Source of the DNA: Pseudomonadales bacterium
GTDB lineage: Bacteria > Pseudomonadota > Gammaproteobacteria > Pseudomonadales > Azotimanducaceae
Length of the DNA stretch: 40,062 nt
Direction of reading: 5' to 3'
NCBI GenBank assembly: GCA_024234635.1
Contig: JACKNX010000026.1
Span: 1 to 40,062 of the forward strand
Shown: positions 31,828 through 39,364 of the stretch, piece after piece
How positions within the stretch are numbered: the first letter of the stretch is position 1
How the letters are laid out: each line of letters starts with the position of its first letter
Position numbers and translations under genes: made by a program
Notes under the pieces: generated by a model
What the model was told of the DNA's origin: nothing
The model's input: the letters and a program-made list of their open reading frames with translations, nothing else
Database searches by the model: none

Positions 31828-33408
31828 ATGAACGTACTACCTGCTTTCAGACTGAGCGAGACGGATTCGACGCGCGAGGCGGTGTTTCCCGGCGAGAAAC
31901 CGGTCCTGGTGGCTTTTGTAAAGGAGGACTGCCCCACCTGCCGGGAGGTGATGCCGGTTCTGGCCCGCCTGCGTGAAGCCTTCGCGGACGTGGTGGACAT
32001 GCACATCGTCGGCCAGACGGTGGATGGCAACCGCGTGCTGACCGCGCGTTCCGGCGTGCCGCTTCTGGACGACAGTGCGCTCGGCGTCAGTTTCGCCTGG
32101 TCCGTCGAGACGGTGCCCACCCTGTTTCTTGCGGACGAAAGCGGTCGCCAGCGCGCCCAGCTGGTGGGGTTCGTGCGCGATGAGTGGCAGGCGCTGGCCA
32201 ATGACCTCGCGTCGGAACAGGAGCTGCCGCCACCGGAAATCGACTGGTCCGCGCTACCGGCGTGGCGCCCCGGATGTGGCTCCCTGTCGGTGGACCCGCA
32301 CAACGAGGCCCGGCTGCGCGCCGAGGCGGAAGGCAGCCCGCTCAGGGCCCGTCGCATCGAAATCGGCTCGCTGGATGACGAGCACGAGTTCCTGTTCGAC
32401 CAGGGATTCAGCGATGGTCTGCCGCTGGTGCCGCCGACGCCCGAGCGGGTGTTGCGCATGCTGTCCGGCACCCGCCGCGACGCCCAGGAGGTGGTGGCAC
32501 TGGTGCCGCCGAACCTGGCCGCGGCGACGGTGGAAAAGATTGCCATCAACGCCGTCATGGCGGGGTGCAGGCCTGAATATCTGCCAGTCGTGCTGGCCGC
32601 GGTGGAAGCGGTCTGTAACGAGAAATACAACATCCATGGGGTGATGGCCACGACCATGGGTGCCAGCCCCGTGCTGGTGGTCAACGGTCCGATCCGGCAT
32701 CGGCTCGGCATGAACATGGGACTGGGTGCGCTGGGGCAGGGGAATCGCGCCAATGCCACCATCGGCCGGGCGCTTCGCCTGGTGGTGCGCAATATCGGTG
32801 GCGCGCAGCCTGGCGGCACCGAGCGCTCGACGCTGGGCAATCCCATGAAGTTCACGATGTGTTTTCCCGAATGGGAGGAACGCAGTCCCTGGGAGCCGCT
32901 GCATGTGGAACGCGGCTTCGCGGCCGGTGAATCGGTGGTAACCGCCTATACCGCCTCAAGCGGCCCGGTATTGATGGTTGACCAGGACTCACGCACGGCA
33001 TCGCAGCTCGCTGGCTCGTTCGGCCTGGCGCTGGAAGCGATGTTCGGCGTCAAGCAGCACTACGCCACCGATACGCTGCTGGTGGTCGTGCCTGAACATG
33101 TGGATACGCTGTGGCGCGACGGGTACACGAAAGCTGACATCCGTCGCCGCATCCAGGAAGTGTCCGCCCGACCGATCAGCGAACTGCTGGCCAACGAGAC
33201 TTCCGCCACGGGCTTCAAGGCCACGTACGCCGAAGGTCGAACGGCGGAGCAACTGGCCGCGCGCATTCCGAAATTCCGCCGCGAGGAAGACATCCTCATC
33301 GTGGTGGCGGGTGGCGAGGCCGGCAAGTTCTCGGGCGCCTTTCATGGCTGGGCCATCGGCGATATCGGCTCGGTACCGGTGTCGAAAGCCATTGATCCCT
33401 GGATGTAG
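31828..33408 (+). CDS. thioredoxin-like domain fused to UGSC-partner domain
   Basis: The 526-residue protein has two parts. Residues 1-130 are thioredoxin-like: VLVAFVKEDCPTCREVMPVL with a CPTC redox motif (Cys35, Cys38) and a cis-Pro segment VETVPTLFLAD. Residues from about 185 to the end form a large alpha/beta domain with DGLPLVPPTPERVLRML, ATVEKIAINAVMAGC and ANATIGRALRLVVRNIGGAQPGG. From memory, this sequence type is commonly encoded next to UGSC-family proteins; it has no assigned activity that I know. No signal peptide is evident, so it is probably cytoplasmic. The UGSC selenoprotein gene starts 46 bp downstream in the same direction, so the two should be co-expressed and may exchange electrons. 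A weak ribosome-binding site precedes the ATG. Confidence 0.82.
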   Translation: MNVLPAFRLSETDSTREAVFPGEKPVLVAFVKEDCPTCREVMPVLARLREAFADVVDMHIVGQTVDGNRVLTARSGVPLLDDSALGVSFAWSVETVPTLFLADESGRQRAQLVGFVRDEWQALANDLASEQELPPPEIDWSALPAWRPGCGSLSVDPHNEARLRAEAEGSPLRARRIEIGSLDDEHEFLFDQGFSDGLPLVPPTPERVLRMLSGTRRDAQEVVALVPPNLAAATVEKIAINAVMAGCRPEYLPVVLAAVEAVCNEKYNIHGVMATTMGASPVLVVNGPIRHRLGMNMGLGALGQGNRANATIGRALRLVVRNIGGAQPGGTERSTLGNPMKFTMCFPEWEERSPWEPLHVERGFAAGESVVTAYTASSGPVLMVDQDSRTASQLAGSFGLALEAMFGVKQHYATDTLLVVVPEHVDTLWRDGYTKADIRRRIQEVSARPISELLANETSATGFKATYAEGRTAEQLAARIPKFRREEDILIVVAGGEAGKFSGAFHGWAIGDIGSVPVSKAIDPWM

Positions 33409-33454
33409 TGTAGTGCTCCTTCTCTGAACCCAACCCACTGGAGGTCTCGACAGG

Positions 33455-33976
33455 ATGAACGTCATTCTCGATCCGACCAGCGAATCAGTACCGGTAACAC
33501 GTCAGCTCACGCCGCGCAGCGGCGCGCTGAGCGGTCGTGTTTCGCTGCTGGATATCGCCAAACCTCGCGGTAACGTGCTGCTGGACCGGGTGGAAACCCT
33601 GCTGCGCGAGCGGCACCCCGGCATCGAGGTACAACGCTTCAGCAAACCCACGTTCACCAAGCCGGCTCCGGACGCCCTGCGCCAGGAGGTGCGCGCCGTC
33701 AGCGACTTTGTCATCGAAGGTCTGGCCGACTGAGGCTCCTGTACCACGTGCAGTCTGCACGACACGGTATGGTTCGAGATCCAGGGCATTCCGGCGGTAT
33801 CGGTGGCTTCCAGCGAATTCCGTGATGCGGCGGCTACCCAGGCAAAGGCGCTTGGCATGACCGACGCGCGCTGTGTCTTCGTGGCGCACCCCATCCAGGA
33901 TGCCACCGATGACGAGATGCGCGCCAAGGCGGACGCGGTGATTGATCAGGTAGTGACGGCGCTCACGAAGAACTGA
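33455..33976 (+). CDS. UGSC-family selenoprotein (in-frame UGA at 33731-33733)
   Basis: The frame runs 92 codons from ATG 33455, meets TGA at 33731-33733, then continues open for 80 codons to TGA at 33974-33976. Codons 93-96 read UGA-Gly-Ser-Cys, the UGSC signature, followed by TTCSLHDTVWFEIQGIPAV. With selenocysteine the product is 173 residues. A SECIS-type stem-loop starts directly after the UGA. The C-terminal half resumes as ordinary globular sequence, and its reading frame and codon character match the first half. The start has GGAGG at 33440-33444 upstream. A UGSC selenoprotein family is known mainly from marine metagenome surveys; its reaction is unknown. The neighbours are a thioredoxin-like fusion and thioredoxin reductase, pointing to thiol/selenol redox chemistry. 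If Sec were not inserted, the product would stop after 92 residues and lack the active motif. Confidence 0.88.
33734..33772 (+). promoter_or_regulatory. bacterial SECIS element (selenocysteine insertion)
   Basis: Immediately after the UGA, 33739-33745 pairs with 33766-33772 (7 bp, two G-U). Across an asymmetric internal loop, 33747-33751 pairs with 33757-33761 (5 bp) to close an apical loop AGUCU. The apical part GCAGUCUGC closely resembles GCAGGUCUGC of E. coli fdhF, and the loop begins 18 bases after the UGA against 17 in fdhF by my reading. This is the position and form that SelB requires in bacteria. Confidence 0.82.
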
Positions 33977-34003
33977 GCGGGGAGGCGATGCCTCCCCCCG
34001 CCG
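33977..34003. terminator. bidirectional terminator between the selenoprotein gene and trxB
   Basis: GGGGAGGC (33979-33986) and GCCTCCCC (33990-33997) form an 8-bp perfect stem with a 3-base loop in the 36-bp gap between convergent genes. C- and G-runs extend the stem region. There is no long T-run. Confidence 0.6.
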
Positions 34004-34012
34004 ATACGCCGT

Positions 34013-34969
34013 TCAGCTGGCCAGGGCGTCGAGATATTTCTCGGCGTCCAGGGCGGCCATGCAGCCGAACCCGGCCGAGGTGATGGCCTGGCGATAGATA
34101 TGATCCGCCACGTCGCCAGCAGCAAACACGCCGGGCTTGCTGGTGGCGGTAGCGTTACCGTCGATGCCGCTTCGGATCTTCACGTAGCCGCCCTGCATGT
34201 CGAGCTGCCCATCGAAGATGGCGGTGTTGGGCGAGTGGCCGATGGCAATGAAGACGCCCGAAAGCGCGATGTCGCGCGTGCTGCCGTCATTACCACGCAC
34301 GCGCATGCCGGTGACGCCCATGTCATTGCCCAGCACTTCGTCGAGGTGGTGGTTCCAAACGAATTCCACGTTGCCCTTCTGGTGGATGCGGTCCTGCAGG
34401 ATCTTTTCCGCGCGCAGGGCATCGCGCCGGTGCACGAGATAGACCTTGCTGGCGATGTTGGCCAGGTACAGGGCCTCTTCAACGGCGGTGTTGCCGCCAC
34501 CGATCACGGCCACTTCCTGCTGGCGGTAGAAGAATCCGTCGCAGGTCGCGCAGGCGCTGACGCCACGGCCCTTGAATGCGTCCTCGGACGGCAGCCCAAG
34601 GTAGCGGGCGGATGCACCCGTGGCGATGATGAGCGCGTCGCACGTGTACGTCCCCTGATCGCCCACCAGTTCGTGTGGCGTTTGCGTGGGATTGTCAGAA
34701 AGACGCGCGGTGTGGATGTGATCGTTGACGACGCGTGTATCGAAGCGCGTGACGTGCTCGCCCATCTGCTGCATCAGTTCCGGACCCTGCAGCTCCGCAT
34801 GCCCGCCCGGCCAGTTCTCCACCTCCGTGGTGGTGGTCAGCTGTCCGCCGACTTCGATGCCCGTGAGCAGTATCGGTTTCAGATTGGCTCGGGCGGCGTA
34901 CAGCGCCGCCGTGTAGCCGGCCGGCCCGGAGCCGAGAACGATAAGGCGGTGGTGGGATCTGGAACTCAT
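34013..34969 (-). CDS. trxB: thioredoxin-disulfide reductase
   Basis: The 318-residue flavoprotein has the FAD motif GSGPAG (13-18), the redox-active CATC (Cys140 and Cys143 in ACATCDGFF), the NADPH motif GGGNTAVEEA (from 157) and the C-terminal FAD segment GVFAAGDVADHIYRQAITSAG. Length and motifs are those of low-molecular-weight bacterial TrxB, which reduces thioredoxin with NADPH in the cytoplasm. It is convergent with the UGSC selenoprotein gene and so close to a thioredoxin-like fusion that a shared redox role is plausible. The gene downstream of DUF3604 in transcriptional order is this one, but 163 bp separate them. Confidence 0.97.
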   Translation of the reverse strand: MSSRSHHRLIVLGSGPAGYTAALYAARANLKPILLTGIEVGGQLTTTTEVENWPGGHAELQGPELMQQMGEHVTRFDTRVVNDHIHTARLSDNPTQTPHELVGDQGTYTCDALIIATGASARYLGLPSEDAFKGRGVSACATCDGFFYRQQEVAVIGGGNTAVEEALYLANIASKVYLVHRRDALRAEKILQDRIHQKGNVEFVWNHHLDEVLGNDMGVTGMRVRGNDGSTRDIALSGVFIAIGHSPNTAIFDGQLDMQGGYVKIRSGIDGNATATSKPGVFAAGDVADHIYRQAITSAGFGCMAALDAEKYLDALAS

Positions 34970-35132
34970 GGGATGTCTGCCGTCCTCTTCGCGAAAGCGG
35001 ATTTTATCAAGTAGCGCAGCCGTGCCGTGGAGAATCGTTCATGTTTCCAGACGCGGATTCCGCGGCCGACGTACTCCTGGCGGCCGGATTCATTCAGCCG
35101 CCGTGGGGTGGTCATTCCCTGTCGTGGTGAAC

Positions 35133-37031
35133 TCAGCCTGCGTCACCAGCAGCCGGTACATACCAGATGGGTGACGACCAGGCACGCTCCTGGATGGTCG
35201 TTGGCAGATCCGGGCGTGGCGCTACGCCGGCGCGCAGTGCATCCCAGGTCGACCAGCGGCAGGAGGGGTTTTCCAGCGCACGCACGTAATAGAAGGCGCG
35301 TTCACCGGCCTGGAAATCGGGGTCTGTCCAGCGGGCGGAAAGCTCCGCGGCGCCCGTATCGTCGTTGGTGGCGCAGGTGGCGAGCTCGACCATCGCACCA
35401 TTGGCCGGGCAGCGGTGCGTCGCCGGGTCCACAGCGGCACCGCCCGCACAGGCCACGTCATACACTTTCTCGTGGGTTTCGCTCCCGCTCACCCAACCCT
35501 TGATGATCTGGAGGCGCTGCAGCGGTTTGCTGTTGGCGTCGCGACTGGCCCAGGCAAAAAACGCCGGCGGGGTGGTGCCCTGGCCCAGCAGGTCGCCGCC
35601 CATCGGCACACCAGCGGCGTAGCCCTGTTCCACGGCATCGGCGCGGGTGGCCATGTCTTCCGGCAGCGACAGGCCGGCGAAGAAGCGCACCTTCATATGC
35701 GGACCGGTGGTGGCGAAGGTTTCCTTGCGCTGCAGCGCCGCGAAGATGTCTTCACGGGTATTGGACTCCGCCCACACCCCGGCCAGCCCGGATGCACCCC
35801 AGAAGCGGTTCACGCTGTCCGCGTATTCCTCGCCATTGGTCCCGGGTTTGTCCATGGGTACCGAGCCGCGCTGTTGTGGCGTGGCGTCGAGCAATCCGGT
35901 CTTGCTCCAGTAGTTGTCGTCGTCGAAGGAGCCGGCGGAGTTGTGGGTGTCGCTGGAGCCGATGAGGCCGAACCGGTAGGGGTTGAAACCCTTTTCCGCT
36001 TCCATCGCAAGGCCGCGCAGGTAGGCGTCGCGAACGTAGCTGCCGGGTGCCTGGCTGGGCAGCGTCGAGGCGATGCGGTAGTTCATGATCTCGAAGTCCG
36101 CCCACTCATCGTTGGGCGACAACAGTGGATGGGTGTCGGAAGTGCCTTTGACCTGGGTGACTTCCACCACGGGCTCGTTGCGCATGCGCTGGTCGGCATA
36201 ACCCGCGTCCATCGCGCCGCCGTCGAATGTGGTGTCCTGGAACATCATGCCGTTGCTGCCGTTGGAATTGTGGGGGATGGCCAGTACCTCGTTGCCGGCG
36301 GCACGCTGGGCGTCCATCCAGTCCCACAGGTCCTCCGGGTTGGTGGAATCGAGGCGGGTGAAAGGCATGTCCGCGTGGCCGGAGCCGGCGAAGATGACGT
36401 TTCTGTGCAGGTTCTCCATCTCAGGGCCGGACGAGGTGTATTCATAGCCGATGAAGGTGGTGAACTTGCCAGGTTCGTAGTTGGCTTCCGCCGCTTGCGC
36501 GACTTTGTTCCAGGTATTGCCGACGACCGTCTTGTCCAGCAGGTCGTCGTTCTCCACCTGGCCACCGATATAAGGCAGCATTGCCGAGAACGCGGACCTG
36601 TCGCGGTTCCTGAACGCCTCGCGAATGCTTTTTGCCATCGGGTGGTTGTACACCCCGGTGGTGTCGTCGAACATCGCGGGCAGCATGCCAAGGTAAGTGG
36701 CGTGGTCCGTCACAGCTTCGAAGTCGAGCGGCGTACTGAGCTGCAGGTCACGTCCGGTGGCATGTTTGATCACGCCTCCTTTGGCGAACGCGTAGGCGTC
36801 GTTCGGGTCGGTGCGGGTGCCGAACACATAGGCGTCGAAGGAGTACATGGTATGTACGTGCAGATCGCCAAAGTAGGCATTTCGCTGGTCATCACGCCGG
36901 ATGGCAGTGGCAGTGGCAGTGCCGGTTTCTTCGGCTGCCGTGGCAGCAGTTGCTTCGGTGGATGCCTTTTCGGCGGGCTGGCCGCAGGCGGTGAGCAGCA
37001 GCGCAGCCGCTGCGATGGTGAGTCGACGCAT
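35133..37031 (-). CDS. DUF3604 lipoprotein, PHP-like putative metallohydrolase
   Basis: The 632-residue protein carries a lipoprotein signal (MRRLTIAAAALLLTAC, lipobox Cys16) and an Ala/Thr/Glu-rich linker. The DUF3604 body begins with YFGDLHVHTMYSFDAY, a PHP-type metal-binding HxH. It goes on with EAVTDHATYLG, AIPHNSNGSNG and GLIGSSDTHNSAG, further His/Asp ligands expected of a metal-dependent hydrolase. This suggests a periplasmic or surface-anchored hydrolase whose substrate is unknown. GAGGGGA seven bases before the ATG supports the start. The DUF3465 gene lies upstream in the same direction with a 39-bp gap. Confidence 0.9.
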   Translation of the reverse strand: MRRLTIAAAALLLTACGQPAEKASTEATAATAAEETGTATATAIRRDDQRNAYFGDLHVHTMYSFDAYVFGTRTDPNDAYAFAKGGVIKHATGRDLQLSTPLDFEAVTDHATYLGMLPAMFDDTTGVYNHPMAKSIREAFRNRDRSAFSAMLPYIGGQVENDDLLDKTVVGNTWNKVAQAAEANYEPGKFTTFIGYEYTSSGPEMENLHRNVIFAGSGHADMPFTRLDSTNPEDLWDWMDAQRAAGNEVLAIPHNSNGSNGMMFQDTTFDGGAMDAGYADQRMRNEPVVEVTQVKGTSDTHPLLSPNDEWADFEIMNYRIASTLPSQAPGSYVRDAYLRGLAMEAEKGFNPYRFGLIGSSDTHNSAGSFDDDNYWSKTGLLDATPQQRGSVPMDKPGTNGEEYADSVNRFWGASGLAGVWAESNTREDIFAALQRKETFATTGPHMKVRFFAGLSLPEDMATRADAVEQGYAAGVPMGGDLLGQGTTPPAFFAWASRDANSKPLQRLQIIKGWVSGSETHEKVYDVACAGGAAVDPATHRCPANGAMVELATCATNDDTGAAELSARWTDPDFQAGERAFYYVRALENPSCRWSTWDALRAGVAPRPDLPTTIQERAWSSPIWYVPAAGDAG

Positions 37032-37070
37032 GAATGATTCCCCTCGGATTCTGATCCGGATCGCCCGGCG

Positions 37071-37547
37071 TCAGCGGTAACGCCTGCCCCCATACTCGAT
37101 CCAGCCTTCGGCATGATCGCCGCGAGGCGCATGGTGCGTCCAGTGGAGAATGCCGCCCTTGTCATTCCAGATGTACTCGCCGCGCAGGCGGATGGGTTGC
37201 CCGGCTTCCAGGTCCGGCACACGCGGCGCGATGTCGATATTGTGTGCCACCAGCACGCGAATTCCGTCGGGAGAACGGATGAGGAAGCGCTGGTGACGGT
37301 CGCCGTTGTCGTCATCCCGCAGCAGTTTGTCCACGGTAGCATCCACGGTGAGGAAAATATCCCGGGCCTTTGCCGCGTAGGCGTGAGCCACCGGATCAGC
37401 TTCGGGCAGGTCGGGGAGCACCTGGCGCCCGGCGTCGGCCGCGGATGCCGGTTGTGCGGTGGGTTCCGCCTCCGGCGGGGGCAGCCACGCCCTGGCAGCG
37501 AGAAGGATGACGACGGTGGCGACAGCAAGAAGTGTGCGGCGTTGCAT
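37071..37547 (-). CDS. DUF3465 domain protein, exported
   Basis: The 158-residue protein starts MQRRTLLAVATVVILLAARAW, a signal peptide or N-terminal anchor. It contains DRHQRFLIRSPDGIRVLVAHNIDIAPRVPDLEAGQPIRLRGEY followed by NDKGGILHWTHHAPRGDHAEGWIEYGGRRYR, the DUF3465 pattern, a small OB-like periplasmic domain. Function is unknown. The longer open frame reaching 37763 is not supported: the residues before MQRRT do not look like a protein. It is divergent from the luciferase-like monooxygenase gene and 39 bp ahead of the DUF3604 gene. Confidence 0.83.
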   Translation of the reverse strand: MQRRTLLAVATVVILLAARAWLPPPEAEPTAQPASAADAGRQVLPDLPEADPVAHAYAAKARDIFLTVDATVDKLLRDDDNGDRHQRFLIRSPDGIRVLVAHNIDIAPRVPDLEAGQPIRLRGEYIWNDKGGILHWTHHAPRGDHAEGWIEYGGRRYR

Positions 37548-37656
37548 GGGCGGTAGTGTACCGGTGAAATTCCCGGGTGGCGTTTCAGGTATTGAGTTGC
37601 GTACGGGACGCCGGGGTGGTTCCATCGTGGCAATTTTCGATACAGGGCAGATACCC

Positions 37657-38880
37657 ATGGCACGCGTGAAATTCGGCGCCTTCCTGGCGCCACACCATCC
37701 TATCGGCGAACATCCCATGCTGCAGTTCCGGCGGGATCTCGATCTGGTGGAACTGCTGGACAAGCTCGGCTACGACGAGTACTGGTGCGGCGAACATCAC
37801 TCCACGGGCTGGGAAGTCATTGCCTCACCGGAGTTGTTCCTGGCTGCCGCCGCCGAACGCACGCATCGCATCCGCCTGGGCACCGGTGTGGTATCGCTGC
37901 CTTATCACCATCCCTTCAACGTTGCGCAGCGCATGGTGCAGCTCGATCACATGTCCGGGGGCCGGGTGATCTTCGGCAGCGGACCGGGGGCGCTGCCGTC
38001 GGACGCGCATATGCTGGGTATCGATCCGCTGTTACAGCGCGACCGTCAGGACGAGGCGCTGGGCGTCATCCGCCGGCTGCTGGCGGGTGAGCCGCGCTTC
38101 GACTACGAGTGCGAATGGTTCACGCTGCGCGACGCGGCGCTGCAACTGCTGCCGCTGCAGGAAGAAATGCCCTGCGCGGTGGCGTCGATGGTGAGTCCTT
38201 CCGGCATGACCCTGGCGGGCAAGCATGGCATCGGGGTGCTGTCCATCGGCTCCACGTCCACCGCCGGTCTTCAGGCGCTGCCCACGCAGTGGAGTTTTGC
38301 GGAGGAGGCAGCCGCCAAACATGGCAATACCGTGAACCGCGCCAACTGGCGCGTACTGCTGTCGTGGCACATCGCGGAAACAAGAGAGCAGGCGGCCGCG
38401 GAAGCCAAGCACGGCCTGTTCCGCTGGCACAACGAATACAACGTGCGCACCCTCATGCGACCGGGTCTGGAGCCTTTCAAAACCCCGGACGATGCCGTGA
38501 ACGGCACGGCGCGGGTGGAAGGTGCAGCCGCCATCATCGGCACGCCGGACGATCTGGTGGCGCAGATCCGTGCGTTGCAGGAAATCACGGGCGGGTTCGG
38601 TACCGTCATCGGTTTCATCCATGACTGGGCCAACCCGGAAGCCACGCGGCGCAGCTGGGACCTGGTGGCGAGGCATGTGGTACCCGAGGTCAATGGATAC
38701 CTGAACGCCTATCGCGCGTCCCAGAAACATGTCATCGAACACCGTGACAGTTTCGACCGTGCCGGGCAGGCGATCATGAACAAGATCATGGAAAACGAAC
38801 GCGCCGTGGCAGCGATGAAGGAAGGCGTGCAGGGACAGACAGCCATCCAGGCGCACCACGCGCCGGACCTGCGCCGTTGA
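37657..38880 (+). CDS. LLM-class flavin-dependent oxidoreductase (luciferase-like)
   Basis: The 407-residue enzyme has the bacterial-luciferase-like TIM-barrel pattern: GAFLAPHHPIGEHP, YDEYWCGEHHSTGWEVIASPEL, RIRLGTGVVSLPYHHPFNVAQRMVQLDHMSGGRVIFGSGPGA and a C-terminal flavin/phosphate region. Such enzymes use FMNH2 and O2 to oxidise alkanes, aldehydes, ketones or related compounds; specificity cannot be assigned. They usually need a flavin reductase, which is not in the window. I start at 37657 (MARVKF); upstream codons overlap the DUF3465 gene region and are not family-like. The hotdog thioesterase gene overlaps its stop. Confidence 0.9.
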   Translation: MARVKFGAFLAPHHPIGEHPMLQFRRDLDLVELLDKLGYDEYWCGEHHSTGWEVIASPELFLAAAAERTHRIRLGTGVVSLPYHHPFNVAQRMVQLDHMSGGRVIFGSGPGALPSDAHMLGIDPLLQRDRQDEALGVIRRLLAGEPRFDYECEWFTLRDAALQLLPLQEEMPCAVASMVSPSGMTLAGKHGIGVLSIGSTSTAGLQALPTQWSFAEEAAAKHGNTVNRANWRVLLSWHIAETREQAAAEAKHGLFRWHNEYNVRTLMRPGLEPFKTPDDAVNGTARVEGAAAIIGTPDDLVAQIRALQEITGGFGTVIGFIHDWANPEATRRSWDLVARHVVPEVNGYLNAYRASQKHVIEHRDSFDRAGQAIMNKIMENERAVAAMKEGVQGQTAIQAHHAPDLRR

Positions 38881-39314
38881 CGGCCCGCAGCCGCTATATC
38901 GCCGAGGAGGATGCGTTCGCGCGCACGCTGGGCACGCGGCTGGTCGAGGTGACGGAAGACCGCGTGGTCGTGACCATGCCGTATCGGCAGGGGCTTGGCG
39001 TCGGTCGTGTGCACGGCGGCGCCATCAGCGGCCTGGTGGATATCGCAGCCACGGCCGTGTTCTGGAGCCTGCCGACGCTCGGCGAAGAGGCACGCGGGGC
39101 GACGGTGGGTTTCGACATCCACTTCCTGAACCTGGCGGTGGCCGTGGATCTCACGGCCACCGCGACTGTCCGGCGACGGGGCGGGAGTCTGTGTACCGGC
39201 GAGGTCGTGGTGGCCGACCCTGATGGGCGGGAGATTGCCGTTGCCACAGTGACGTACAAGTTGAATCCGGGGCGGGGCAGACCCCCGGCCAACGAAGTGC
39301 GGCCGGGAGGTTGA
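38877..39314 (+). CDS. PaaI-family hotdog thioesterase
   Basis: The 145-residue hotdog-fold protein has the family motif VGRVHGGAISGLVDIAATAVFWS, where HGG and a downstream acidic residue form the typical thioesterase site. The strand ATVGFDIHFLNLAV and the C-terminal GREIAVATVTYKL follow. The likely start is a TTG at 38877, overlapping the preceding stop by three bases (TTGA), so translation is coupled. It should hydrolyse an acyl-CoA, perhaps derived from the neighbouring luciferase-like reaction. The substrate is unknown. Confidence 0.85.
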   Translation: MTARSRYIAEEDAFARTLGTRLVEVTEDRVVVTMPYRQGLGVGRVHGGAISGLVDIAATAVFWSLPTLGEEARGATVGFDIHFLNLAVAVDLTATATVRRRGGSLCTGEVVVADPDGREIAVATVTYKLNPGRGRPPANEVRPGG

Positions 39315-39364
39315 CCGAACACCCGGTCCCGGAGCTCAGTCAGTTGCAACGATTCACGCAATCT

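Noticed and set aside
33455..33733. A complete 92-residue gene ending at the TGA, or a gene broken by a nonsense mutation
   Set aside because: The TGA is followed by the UGSC signature, 80 in-frame codons of protein-like sequence and a SECIS-type hairpin at the right distance; a random mutation would not create these together.
35415..37037. A 540-codon open frame on the plus strand opposite the DUF3604 gene
   Set aside because: Its product is Gly/Val/His/Arg-rich and lacks domains, whereas the minus-strand product has a lipoprotein signal and clear DUF3604 metal motifs. Long antisense frames are common in GC-rich DNA.
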